Shown here: piece after piece, positions 19,824 through 28,633 of the stretch
Layout: every line of letters begins with the position of its first letter
How positions within the stretch are numbered: position 1 is the first letter of the stretch
From: Gallionellaceae bacterium
GTDB taxonomy: Bacteria; Pseudomonadota; Gammaproteobacteria; Burkholderiales; Thiobacillaceae
Direction: 5' to 3'
Length of the DNA stretch: 64,000 nucleotides
Assembly (NCBI GenBank): GCA_028714875.1
Contig: JAQTLN010000016.1
Span: 1 to 64,000, forward strand
The notes under the pieces: model-generated
Seen by the model: the letters and a program-made list of their open reading frames with translations, nothing else
What the model was told of the DNA's origin: nothing
Database searches by the model: none
Translations under genes and position numbers: made by a program

Positions 19824-21650
19824 ATGTGCGGCATCGTCGGCGCCATCGCCCAACGCAACGTCGTTCCCATCCTGCTGGAAGGGCTGCGGCGCCTGGAGTA
19901 TCGCGGTTACGACTCGGCCGGCCTCGCGGTACGCCGGCCGGATGGCGCGATGCAACGCATCCGTTCCGTCGGCAAGGTGGTCAATCTCAGTGAGATGGAG
20001 GCCGCCAACCCGATCCCCGGCGATCTCGGTATCGCCCACACCCGCTGGGCCACCCACGGCATGCCGGCGGAGCGCAACGCGCACCCGCACATGAGCGGCG
20101 AGAAGGTGGCGGTGGTGCATAACGGCATCATCGAAAACCATGCCGAACTGCGCGCGGAACTGAAGGCCCAGGGCTACCACTTCACTTCCGAGACCGATAC
20201 CGAAGTCATCGCCCACCTGCTCGCGCACCTCCTGGAAAGCGAGCCCGATCTGCTCAAGGCGGTGCAGGCGGCGGTAACCCGACTGGTTGGCGCTTATGGC
20301 CTGGCGGTCGCCAGCCCGGACGATCCGGACCGCCTCATCGTCGCCCGTTCCGGCAGTCCGCTGGTCATCGGCCTGGGTATCGGTGAAAACTTCATCGCCT
20401 CCGACGTGTTCGCGCTGCTGCCGGTGACGCAACGCTTCGTCTTTCTGGAAGAAGGCGATATCGCCGAGATCGGCCGCGAAGCCATCCGCGTCTTCGACGT
20501 CGCCGGCAACCCGGTCGAGCGCCCGGAACGCCTGTCGCTGCTGTCCGCTTCCACCACCGACAAGGGGCCTTACGCTCACTACATGCTCAAGGAAATCTTC
20601 GAGCAACCCTCGGTGATCGCGGAAACCCTGGAAGGCCGCATCCACAAGGGGCGATTGCTGGAAGAGAGCTTCGGCCACAAGGCGCAGGAACTGTTCGAGC
20701 AGGCAAAAGGTGTGCACATCATCGCCTGCGGCACCAGTTACCACGCCGGCATGGTGGCCAAATACTGGCTGGAAGAAGCCGGCGTGCCCTGCCATGTCGA
20801 GGTCGCCAGCGAATACCGCTATCGCAAGGTGGTGGTGCCGGAAGGCACCCTGTTCCTGTCCATCTCGCAATCGGGCGAGACCGCCGACACCCTGGCCGCC
20901 CTGCGCTTCGCCAAGACCGCCGGCTACATCGGCAGCCTGACCATCTGCAACGTGCCGGAATCGTCGCTCACCCGCGAATCCGACGTCGCCCTGATGACCC
21001 GCGCCGGCCCCGAGATCGGGGTCGCCTCGACCAAGGCCTTCACCACCCAGCTCACCGCCCTGCGTCTGGTCACCCTGGCCCTGGCGCGGCGACGCGGCAT
21101 GACGGCGGAACAGGAGGCCGTGTTGGTGGAGGAGCTGCAAGCCCTGCCGCGCCAGGTGGAAGTGGTGCTGGCGCTGTCGGACGAGATCAAGGTCATGGCC
21201 GCCGCCTTCTCCGACAAGAAAGACGCCCTGTTCCTCGGCCGTGGCCCGTTCTATCCGGTGGCCCTGGAAGGCGCGCTGAAACTCAAGGAAATCTCCTACA
21301 TCCACGCCGAGGCCTATCCCGCTGGCGAACTCAAGCACGGCCCCCTGGCGCTGGTCGACGCCGACATGCCGGTGGTCTGCGCTCTGCCCGACGACCCCTT
21401 GTTGGACAAGGTGCTGTCCAACCTGCAGGAAGTGCGCGCGCGCGGCGGCGAACTGTTCCTGTTCTCCGACCACAAGGTGAAGATCGAGCTGGACCACTAC
21501 CAGAACTTGACGCTGGCCGACATCTACCCCGGCACCGCGCCCATCGTCTACAGCGTTCCGCTGCAATTGCTGGCCTACCATGTCGCCGTGCTCAAGGGCA
21601 CCGATGTCGACCAGCCGCGCAACCTGGCCAAGTCGGTCACGGTTGAATAA
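19824..21650 (+). CDS. glmS: Glutamine-fructose-6-phosphate aminotransferase
   Basis: MCGIVGAIAQRNVVPILLEGLRRLEYRGYDSAGLAV; SIS domains; C-terminal NLAKSVTVE. Confidence 0.97.
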   Translation: MCGIVGAIAQRNVVPILLEGLRRLEYRGYDSAGLAVRRPDGAMQRIRSVGKVVNLSEMEAANPIPGDLGIAHTRWATHGMPAERNAHPHMSGEKVAVVHNGIIENHAELRAELKAQGYHFTSETDTEVIAHLLAHLLESEPDLLKAVQAAVTRLVGAYGLAVASPDDPDRLIVARSGSPLVIGLGIGENFIASDVFALLPVTQRFVFLEEGDIAEIGREAIRVFDVAGNPVERPERLSLLSASTTDKGPYAHYMLKEIFEQPSVIAETLEGRIHKGRLLEESFGHKAQELFEQAKGVHIIACGTSYHAGMVAKYWLEEAGVPCHVEVASEYRYRKVVVPEGTLFLSISQSGETADTLAALRFAKTAGYIGSLTICNVPESSLTRESDVALMTRAGPEIGVASTKAFTTQLTALRLVTLALARRRGMTAEQEAVLVEELQALPRQVEVVLALSDEIKVMAAAFSDKKDALFLGRGPFYPVALEGALKLKEISYIHAEAYPAGELKHGPLALVDADMPVVCALPDDPLLDKVLSNLQEVRARGGELFLFSDHKVKIELDHYQNLTLADIYPGTAPIVYSVPLQLLAYHVAVLKGTDVDQPRNLAKSVTVE

Positions 21651-21662
21651 AGGAGTTATCGA

Positions 21663-22427
21663 ATGGCGGTGATCGCGGTATTCAACCAGAAGGGCGGGGT
21701 CGGCAAGACCACCACCACGCTCAACGTCGCCGCCTCACTGGCCCTGCTGGAACGCAAACCGCTGGTCATCGACCTCGACCCGCAGGCGCACGTAACCCTG
21801 GCCCTGGGCGTGAAACACCTGCCCGGCAACGCCAGCGCCGCCGCCTTCTTCCGCGAGCAGACCCCGCTCGACCGCCTCACCCGCCGTCTCGGCAACGGTC
21901 TTCGCCTGGTGCCCGGCCATGCCGAACTGTCCAAGGTCGATACCCTGCTGGCCGCCGCCCCCGGGGTCGCCGGCACCCTGAAGAAAGGGCTGGATGCCGC
22001 ACTGGCCTGGGACGACTCGCCCATCCTGATCGACTGCGCCCCGGCGCTTGGCGTGCTCTCGCTCAACGCCCTGTGCGCCGCCGACCGCGTGCTGATTCCA
22101 GTCACCTCCGAATTCCTCGCCATCCAGGGCTTGAACCGCCTCGACCTGGCCCTGGGCGTGCTGGAAAACGCGCTCAAGCGGCGCATCGAGCGGCGCGTGG
22201 TGCTGACCCGTTTCGATGAAGGCAAGCCGCTCTGCCGCGAGGCGCTGGCGTCCCTGAAAAGCCGCTATGGCGACGCCCTGTGCGAAACGAAAATCAGCGA
22301 CGATCCCGCCCTCTCGGAAAGCCCGGCGCATGGCCTGGACATCTTCGCTTACGCCGCCGATTGTTCCGGCGCCCACGACTACCGGCTGCTGACGATGGAA
22401 CTGCTGTCGAAGGGGTTCTTTGCCTGA
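21663..22427 (+). CDS. ParA/Soj-family ATPase
   Basis: MAVIAVFNQKGGVGKTTTTLNVAASLALLERKPLVIDLDPQAHVTLALG: deviant Walker A; no ParB seen nearby. Confidence 0.9.
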   Translation: MAVIAVFNQKGGVGKTTTTLNVAASLALLERKPLVIDLDPQAHVTLALGVKHLPGNASAAAFFREQTPLDRLTRRLGNGLRLVPGHAELSKVDTLLAAAPGVAGTLKKGLDAALAWDDSPILIDCAPALGVLSLNALCAADRVLIPVTSEFLAIQGLNRLDLALGVLENALKRRIERRVVLTRFDEGKPLCREALASLKSRYGDALCETKISDDPALSESPAHGLDIFAYAADCSGAHDYRLLTMELLSKGFFA

Positions 22428-22470
22428 CCTTCCCCGCCAACCGGACGGAGACAAATGCTCGAAGCAGGCA

Positions 22471-22542
22471 TGTAGCGCAGGCGTCTCGCCTGCTTTGTCC
22501 TTCTGATCAGGCCCTTGATGCAGGCGGGACGCCTGCGCCACA
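22471..22542. repeat. REP-like inverted repeat family (TGTAGCGCAGGCGTC...), copy 1
   Basis: tgtagcgcaggcgtctcgcctgc...gcaggcgggacgcctgcgccaca with central tcc ttctgatcaggccc. Confidence 0.88.
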
Positions 22543-22607
22543 AGCGCGCCAAGATGCGGTTCGCTCTGCTCACCACATCCTACGTTCTACGTTCTACGTT
22601 CATCGCC

Positions 22608-24029
22608 ATGTCGTTTCCAAACCCATCCAGCCCGCAAGCGGACCTCCTGCGCCGCACCCAATCCGCCGTCTGGCACCCGTGCACCCAGATGAAACACCTG
22701 GAGCGCACGCCGCCGCTGGCCATCGCCCGGGGCGAGGGGCCGTGGCTGATTGATCCCGATGGGCGGCGTTATCTGGATGCCATTTCCTCCTGGTGGGTCA
22801 ACCTGTTCGGCCACGCCAATCCACGGATCAACGCCGCGCTGATTGACCAGTTGTCCCGCATCGAGCACGTCATGCTCGCCGGCTGCACCCATGCGCCGGT
22901 GGTGGAGCTGTCGGAACGTCTGGGACGACTGACCGGGCTGGGCCATGCCTTCTATGGTTCGGATGGGGCCAGCGCCACCGAGATCGCCCTGAAGATGAGC
23001 TTTCACTTCTGGCGCAATAGCGGGCGGCCGGAGAAGACCGGCTTCATCTCCCTGAAGAACGGCTACCACGGCGAAACCCTGGGCGCCCTCTCGGTCACCG
23101 ACGTGGCTCTGTTCAAGGACACCTACGCACCGCTGCTGCGCCACAGCCACCAGGCGGTGAGCCCGGATGCGCGCCTGGCGGAACCGGGCGAGTCGGCGCA
23201 CGACTATGCGCTGCGCGCCGCCGCCGAGCTGGAAGCGCATCTGGCCGAACACGCCGACAGCACGGCGGCGATCATCCTGGAGCCGCTGGTGCAAGGCGCG
23301 GCCGGTATGGCCATGTATGCGCCGGTCTACCTGAAACGGGTACGCGAGCTTTGCGACCAATACAGCGTGCATCTGATCGCCGACGAAATCGCGGTCGGCT
23401 TTGGGCGCACGGGGACGATGTTCGCGTGCGAACAGGCCTTTCTCCCCTCCCCCTCCGGGGGAGAGGGGGCGGCGCTTGATCAATCGCTGGAGCCGGATTC
23501 GGCGCTTCTCCCTCTCCCCCGCCCTCCCCCGGAGGGGGAGGGAGTGAAAACCGCCGACTTCCTCTGCCTCTCCAAGGGCATCACCGGCGGCTATCTGCCA
23601 TTGTCCTGCGTGCTGACGACCGATCGGGTCTACGCTGCTTTCTACGGCGACGCGACGGCGCGCGGCTTCCTGCACTCGCATTCCTATACCGGCAACCCGC
23701 TTGCTTGCCGCGCCGCGCTGGCGGTGCTGGATATCTTCGAGCAGGACAAGGTGATTGAAACCAATCGCGCCAAGGCAGCCAGGTTCACGGAACTGCTGGC
23801 CGAGGTCGCCTCGCACCCGCGCGTCCGGAACTTTCGCCATCGCGGCATGATCTGGGCTTTCGACGTGGCGGATGCCGCGCCCGGTTTTTCCGAAGCATTC
23901 CACCGCCGCGCCCTGGCGCATGGCGTGTTCCTCCGCCCCATCGGCCACAGCGTTTATTTCATGCCGCCCTATGTCATCGAAGAAACTGAAATGCGCTTGC
24001 TGGCGAAGACCACCCTGGCTTGTTTGTAA
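22608..24029 (+). CDS. bioA: Adenosylmethionine-8-amino-7-oxononanoate aminotransferase with in-frame repeat insertion
   Basis: WHPCTQMKHLERTPPLAIARGEGPWLIDPDGRRYLDAISSWWVNLFGH..DEIAVGFGRTGTMFACEQA..DFLCLSKGITGGYLPLSCVLTT..HSHSYTGNPLACRAALAVLD. Confidence 0.95.
   Translation: MSFPNPSSPQADLLRRTQSAVWHPCTQMKHLERTPPLAIARGEGPWLIDPDGRRYLDAISSWWVNLFGHANPRINAALIDQLSRIEHVMLAGCTHAPVVELSERLGRLTGLGHAFYGSDGASATEIALKMSFHFWRNSGRPEKTGFISLKNGYHGETLGALSVTDVALFKDTYAPLLRHSHQAVSPDARLAEPGESAHDYALRAAAELEAHLAEHADSTAAIILEPLVQGAAGMAMYAPVYLKRVRELCDQYSVHLIADEIAVGFGRTGTMFACEQAFLPSPSGGEGAALDQSLEPDSALLPLPRPPPEGEGVKTADFLCLSKGITGGYLPLSCVLTTDRVYAAFYGDATARGFLHSHSYTGNPLACRAALAVLDIFEQDKVIETNRAKAARFTELLAEVASHPRVRNFRHRGMIWAFDVADAAPGFSEAFHRRALAHGVFLRPIGHSVYFMPPYVIEETEMRLLAKTTLACL
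23439..23555. repeat. GC-rich palindromic repeat inserted in frame in bioA
   Basis: tttctcccctccccctccgggggagaggggg...cttctccctctcccccgccctcccccggagggggagggag: two arms in inverted orientation, encoding FLPSPSGGEGAALDQSLEPDSALLPLPRPPPEGEGVKTA. Confidence 0.85.
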
Positions 24030-24042
24030 CCTGGAGAAATTC

Positions 24043-24495
24043 ATGTTTTTTCGCGCTCTGCCCCTCGTGCTCGTCCTGATCGCCGCCCCTGTGAAGGCGG
24101 GCGAGCACGCTCACCAAGCCGTCCCGCGGGAACAGCGCGCGGCGATTTATCTCACGACGGAAGAAAAGGCGCATATCCACCAGGAAATGCGTTTGTTCCT
24201 TTCCTCTACTCAGAAGATCGTCGCCAGCGCCGCCGCCAATGACATGAAGGGCGTGGCCGAGGCCGCGCGCGCGGCGGGCATGGCCGCCGCCCACGATGTG
24301 CCCGCCAAACTGCGGGAAAAATTGCCCATGCAGTTCAAGAAACTGGGCCACCTCACGCATCAGGGTTTCGACGACCTGGCGCGCGACGCGGACAGCCTGG
24401 GCGACGCCAGCCAGGCGCTCAAACAACTCGGCCAGGTGATGGGCAACTGCGTGTCCTGCCATGCCGTGTTCCGCATCGAAACGGGTAAACGCTGA
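24043..24495 (+). CDS. Secreted c-type cytochrome-like protein (single CxxCH)
   Basis: Signal peptide MFFRALPLVLVLIAAPVKAG; C-terminal heme motif CVSCHAVFRIE. Confidence 0.75.
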   Translation: MFFRALPLVLVLIAAPVKAGEHAHQAVPREQRAAIYLTTEEKAHIHQEMRLFLSSTQKIVASAAANDMKGVAEAARAAGMAAAHDVPAKLREKLPMQFKKLGHLTHQGFDDLARDADSLGDASQALKQLGQVMGNCVSCHAVFRIETGKR

Positions 24496-24851
24496 TGGAG
24501 ATATTCAACATCTTCCATCTGGAAGCCTCGCGCCGCCTGCCGCGCCTGCCGGCCGAACACCCGTGTTCGCGCCTGCACGGCCATTCCTTCCGCGTCGAGG
24601 TGCATGTGTCCGGGCCGCTCGCCCCGGAACTCGGCTGGGTGTGCGACTTCGCCGATGTGCAGGCGGCCTGGCGGCCGATCCACGCGGCGCTGGACCACCG
24701 CTATCTGAACGACATCGCCGGCCTGGACAACCCCACCAGCGAACATCTCGCCATCTGGATCTGGGATCGGCTGCTACCGGCGCTGCCTGGTCTGGGCAAG
24801 GTGGTGGTGATGGAAACCCACGCTTCCGGCTGTAGCTACAGCGGGGCGTGA
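24495..24851 (+). CDS. queD: 6-carboxytetrahydropterin synthase / PTPS family
   Basis: MEIFNIFHLEASRRLPRLPAEHPCSRLHGHSFRVEVHVSG..LDHRYLND..NPTSEHLAIWIWDRL; conserved HGHS and Cys. Confidence 0.92.
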   Translation: MEIFNIFHLEASRRLPRLPAEHPCSRLHGHSFRVEVHVSGPLAPELGWVCDFADVQAAWRPIHAALDHRYLNDIAGLDNPTSEHLAIWIWDRLLPALPGLGKVVVMETHASGCSYSGA

Positions 24852-24864
24852 GCCCGTTTCACCT

Positions 24865-25434
24865 TTACATCGGGCGCCGCCGCAGCCCTACCATGCCGAT
24901 CAGTCCCAGCCCCAGCAATCCCATCGTCGCGGGTTCCGGTACGGGGTTCGAGGAGATGTTCAGCGACCAGGCATAGAGCGCCCCGCTGTCCAATCCCGCC
25001 TGGTCGGAGATGCGCAATGTCCAGGTGCCGAAAGCATCCTGGCCGTTGAAGACCGAGAGAGGGTCTTCCGGGCGGAAACTGCCGGTGAACGGGGCGCTGC
25101 CGCCGCCAATCGCGGTCAGCGCCTGATCGTCGAACACGGTGTTGATGAAGTTGTCGCCACTGCCGCCACGGTTTCTGGAGAGCGTCACCGTGGTGCTGGA
25201 CGGCGCGATCAAGCTGATCAAGAGATCGGCGTCAAAGGTATGGCGCAGGTCACCGATGATGGCTTCGAGATCGGTGATCACCATGTGGTCGTTCACCGTC
25301 AGGGTGGAATACGACGTGGTGTAGTCGTAGATGCCGACCGGCACATTGCTGCTGGAGATGACATAAGCATGCGCGACATTGCCCATCAGGCCGAGGGCCG
25401 CGAGGGTGCACGCGAGGAGGGTTCGGGTTTTCAT
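24865..25434 (-). CDS. PEP-CTERM protein with proprotein-convertase P-domain-like fold
   Basis: Signal peptide; FGTWTLRISDQAGLDSGALYAWSLNIS typical of the P domain; C-terminal VPEPATMGLLGLGLIGMVGLRRRPM. Confidence 0.88.
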   Translation of the reverse strand: MKTRTLLACTLAALGLMGNVAHAYVISSSNVPVGIYDYTTSYSTLTVNDHMVITDLEAIIGDLRHTFDADLLISLIAPSSTTVTLSRNRGGSGDNFINTVFDDQALTAIGGGSAPFTGSFRPEDPLSVFNGQDAFGTWTLRISDQAGLDSGALYAWSLNISSNPVPEPATMGLLGLGLIGMVGLRRRPM

Positions 25435-25671
25435 GGCTTACCTTTAGAGTGGAGTGAGTCCATCCCTGCAAAGGCAAGCCGAGTGCCAGGAAAAACCTGT
25501 TCAATAACAAATGGTTATAGAAACGCAAAAACACCAGAAGTGTGAGCATCAACAACTACGTCAATATCTTGACGGCGGGTGGGGATGGAAAAAAGTGTCG
25601 GCTAGTTGGCGCATGTCCCCGCTTTGCTGTTCCATGTGGGCATTCCACTGTTTCCACGGAGCCGCATGTTC

Positions 25672-26640
25672 ATGGACATTCTCTTGCTTGCCTCAGTAAA
25701 CGGCGCGCCCTCGCGCATGCTCGACCACATCGCGGCCTGCCCGGAGGAGGGTTTCGTCTGGCTGGACTTCACGCGCGAGCGGGAGCCGAACTGGGCGGAA
25801 ACGGTGGAACGCTTGTGCGGCGTCAGACTGCACGAAGGGCATGTGCGCGATAGCCTGAATCCGGCGCATCCGTCCTTCTTCGACAGCACCGGCGATTACG
25901 ACATGGTGATCTTTCGTGGCCTGGCTCCGGAAATGGAGGACGAGCAGTTCAGCACCCATCCGATCGCCTTCTTCCTGTTCGACCGCCTCCTGGTGACGGT
26001 TCAGCCAGGCGAGAGCCGTTCGCTGAAATGGGTGAAGGAACGCCTGCTCAGCCAGAGCGGCCGCGTGCCGAGCGATCCGGCGGCGCTGATGCACATGGTG
26101 CTGAACGCGATGGTCGATCGCTTCCTGGCCCTGCGCGAACCGCTCACGGAACACATGGAGGTGTGGGTGGATCGTCTGCTCGACCCGCGCAACCGCTTTT
26201 CTGAGTGGTACCAGGTGATGGGCCACCGCAGCCAGTTGCGGCGCCTGGAAATCCTCTGCGACGAGCAGGAGGATGCCATCGTCACCTGGCGTAACAGCAG
26301 CCGTCTGGAGGTGGGCGAGAACCTGTATGTCCGTTACACCGATCTGCTCGAACACATCCGCCGGGTCGCGAAATTCGCCAGCAGTCAGCAGCATGAAGTG
26401 GAAGGCCTGGTGCAGTTGCACTTTTCCGCCGTGGCGCATCGCACCAACGAAATCATGCGTGTGCTGACTGTGCTCTCCGCCATCTTCCTGCCGCTCACCC
26501 TGGTCGCCGGCATCTACGGCATGAACTTTGAGTACATCCCGGAACTGCATACCCGTTACGGCTACTTCGTCACTCTCGGCGGCATGCTGTCGCTGTCCGC
26601 CTTGTTGCTGGGGTGGTTCCGCTGGAAGAAGTGGTACTGA
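25672..26640 (+). CDS. CorA-family divalent cation transporter
   Basis: C-terminal TM pair with YGMNFEYIPEL (GMN motif) and FLPLTLVAGIYGMNF. Confidence 0.92.
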   Translation: MDILLLASVNGAPSRMLDHIAACPEEGFVWLDFTREREPNWAETVERLCGVRLHEGHVRDSLNPAHPSFFDSTGDYDMVIFRGLAPEMEDEQFSTHPIAFFLFDRLLVTVQPGESRSLKWVKERLLSQSGRVPSDPAALMHMVLNAMVDRFLALREPLTEHMEVWVDRLLDPRNRFSEWYQVMGHRSQLRRLEILCDEQEDAIVTWRNSSRLEVGENLYVRYTDLLEHIRRVAKFASSQQHEVEGLVQLHFSAVAHRTNEIMRVLTVLSAIFLPLTLVAGIYGMNFEYIPELHTRYGYFVTLGGMLSLSALLLGWFRWKKWY

Positions 26641-26655
26641 GTGCCGCTGGACGCT

Positions 26656-26862
26656 TCAACGCAGGCTCAGCGCCAGCCAGAACATGCGCCGGGTGATCTC
26701 GGCCTTGCGCGCCGAGCTGGTGTGGGGACGGGCGTTGTTATGTACCGGGACGACGGCTTCGACGGCCCGCAAGGTCGGCACCTGGCGTGGCCGTTCCAGT
26801 TCCGGTTGTTCCGCCCGCGCCACGCCAATCGTCAGCAACATGCACAACAGTATGCTTTTCAT
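26656..26862 (-). CDS. Small predicted secreted protein
   Basis: MKSILLCMLLTIGVARAEQPELERPRQ.. signal peptide; no recognised domain. Confidence 0.4.
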   Translation of the reverse strand: MKSILLCMLLTIGVARAEQPELERPRQVPTLRAVEAVVPVHNNARPHTSSARKAEITRRMFWLALSLR

Positions 26863-27135
26863 GATCGTCTCCAGCTTTGCCGTCTCTCGCCCCATGCGGG
26901 AGACCGTGAAGCCAGACTAGGCAGGCCGGGTTGCGTGGGTAAGCAACCCGGTTGCGACCGGGTTGGCCCACCGGGTTGGTATGCGTATTCGCGCTTGCCG
27001 GCACGCGCGCGCTCCTTGCCAGGGGCGGGGAGGGCGGCTAAGTTAGCGCCGGGCATCAAACCCGGTCGCACTTGTCACGGCGCATTCCGGCCGCATATGC
27101 CTCCCGTTCAAGGCCATCACTTCGAGGTAACAAGC

Positions 27136-28158
27136 ATGTCTGTCTGGACCGATTTTCTGGCCGCCCAGGGCGCCACATTGGATGGCGAGGTTGTCGCCAG
27201 TTTCGGCGCGCCCGCCGAGGAGCTGATCGCCGCGCGCGATGGCGCCGTCCTCGCCGACCTGTCCCACTACGGCCTGATCGCCTTATCCGGCGAGGAAGCG
27301 CAAACCTTCCTGCACGCCCTGATCAGCAACGATTTGCGCAACCTGCGCGAAAGCGCCGCCGTGTTCGCCGCCCTGCTTTCGCCCAAGGGCCGCATGCTGA
27401 CCAACTTCCTGGTGCTGAAGCGCGGCGGCGACATCCTGGTGCTGCTGCCCGCTTCCCTGCGCGAGGCCATCCAGAAACGCCTGACCATGTACATCCTGCG
27501 CTCCAAGGTGAAAGCGCGCGACGCCAGCGGCGAATGGGTGCGCCTGGGCCTCTCCGGGCCTGGTTCCGATGCCGCCGTGGCGGCCGTTCTGGGCCAGGAA
27601 GTGCCGGAGGCCATCATGAGCATGGCGCAGGCGGAATCCGCCTTCGCGATCCGCCTGGGCGATCAACGCTTCGACCTGTTCGTGGCCCCCGAGTCCGCCC
27701 CGGCGGTTTGGGCCAAGCTGGCCGCCACTCACCGCGCGGTGGGCGCGCCGGCCTGGGACTGGCTGCTGGTGAATGCCGGCATTCCCGCCGTGCTGCCGGC
27801 CACGCAGGACCATTTCGTGCCGCAGATGGCGAACATGGAAGTGCTGGGCGGGGTGAGCTTCAACAAGGGCTGCTATCCCGGCCAGGAAATCGTGGCGCGC
27901 AGCCAGTACCTGGGCAAGGTCAAGCGACGCTTGTTCCTGGCTCATGTCGACGCCGAAGCCAAGCCGGGCGATGAACTGTTCAGCCCGGATCTGCCTGATC
28001 AATCCGCCGGCGGCATCGCCAACGCCGCCCCGGCGCCCGGCGGCGGCTTCGATGTGCTGGCCGTGGTCCACAGCAGCAGCATGGAAGCCGGCGAAGTGCA
28101 TCTGGGCGGCCGCGACGGCCCGCGCCTCGCTTTCCGGCCTCTGCCCTATCCGGTGTGA
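27136..28158 (+). CDS. ygfZ: Folate-binding protein YgfZ (GcvT-like)
   Basis: ALSGEEAQTFLHALISNDLRNL; signature KGCYPGQEIVARSQYLGKVKRRLF. Confidence 0.93.
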   Translation: MSVWTDFLAAQGATLDGEVVASFGAPAEELIAARDGAVLADLSHYGLIALSGEEAQTFLHALISNDLRNLRESAAVFAALLSPKGRMLTNFLVLKRGGDILVLLPASLREAIQKRLTMYILRSKVKARDASGEWVRLGLSGPGSDAAVAAVLGQEVPEAIMSMAQAESAFAIRLGDQRFDLFVAPESAPAVWAKLAATHRAVGAPAWDWLLVNAGIPAVLPATQDHFVPQMANMEVLGGVSFNKGCYPGQEIVARSQYLGKVKRRLFLAHVDAEAKPGDELFSPDLPDQSAGGIANAAPAPGGGFDVLAVVHSSSMEAGEVHLGGRDGPRLAFRPLPYPV

Positions 28159-28460
28159 GCTTCGGCTACTACATCTGGTATCGGGTACGCGCCGACGAGC
28201 GCGAAACCGAGACCGTCATCCGCCACATGATGGCGCGCCTGGCCTGCCGCGCCGGTGTCACTGGCCGGCTCCTGAAAAAACGCGAGGAGCCGCGCCTGTG
28301 GATGGAGATATACGAAGAGGTTGGCGACCCCGCCGCTTTCGAGCGACTGCTGGCGGCGGCCGTGGATGAATTCGACGTGGAGATGTTCTGCGAGGACAGC
28401 CGCCACAGCGAGTGCTTCACCCAGGCGGACGAAGTAGTGGCGGCGTGCCGCGCCGGATAA
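28155..28460 (+). CDS. DUF4936-like small protein
   Basis: GTG start overlapping the ygfZ stop; SFGYYIWYRVRADERETETVIRHMMARLACRAGVTGRLLKKREEPRLWMEIYE. Confidence 0.7.
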   Translation: MSFGYYIWYRVRADERETETVIRHMMARLACRAGVTGRLLKKREEPRLWMEIYEEVGDPAAFERLLAAAVDEFDVEMFCEDSRHSECFTQADEVVAACRAG

Positions 28461-28475
28461 ACCCGGATTGCCACT

Positions 28476-28531
28476 TGTAGCGCCGGCGCCTCGCCGGCCT
28501 CGTGGGCCTGATCGGGAGGGCGATGCCGGCG
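28476..28531. repeat. REP-like inverted repeat family, copy 2 (degenerate right arm, opposite core orientation)
   Basis: tgtagcgccggcgcctcgccggcctcgtgggcctgatcgggagggcgatgccggcg. Confidence 0.75.
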
Positions 28532-28597
28532 TTTCTGGCGCGCCTCAGATGATGGACCGTCCGGGATAAACATGGCCAACCCGGACCTGGCCGAACC

Positions 28598-28627
28598 CCG
28601 CCCCGCGCTTTGGTTGGCGCGGGGCGG
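28598..28627 (-). terminator. GC-rich hairpin, 11-bp perfect stem
   Basis: ccgccccgcgc (28598-28608) / gcgcggggcgg (28617-28627), immediately 3' of the DUF302-like gene; no clear U-tract. Confidence 0.5.
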
Positions 28628-28633
28628 CTCCTG

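Noticed and set aside
21663-22427. Plasmid or integrated-element partition locus
   Set aside because: Only a ParA-like ATPase adjacent to glmS; no ParB, parS-like cluster, integrase or other plasmid genes.
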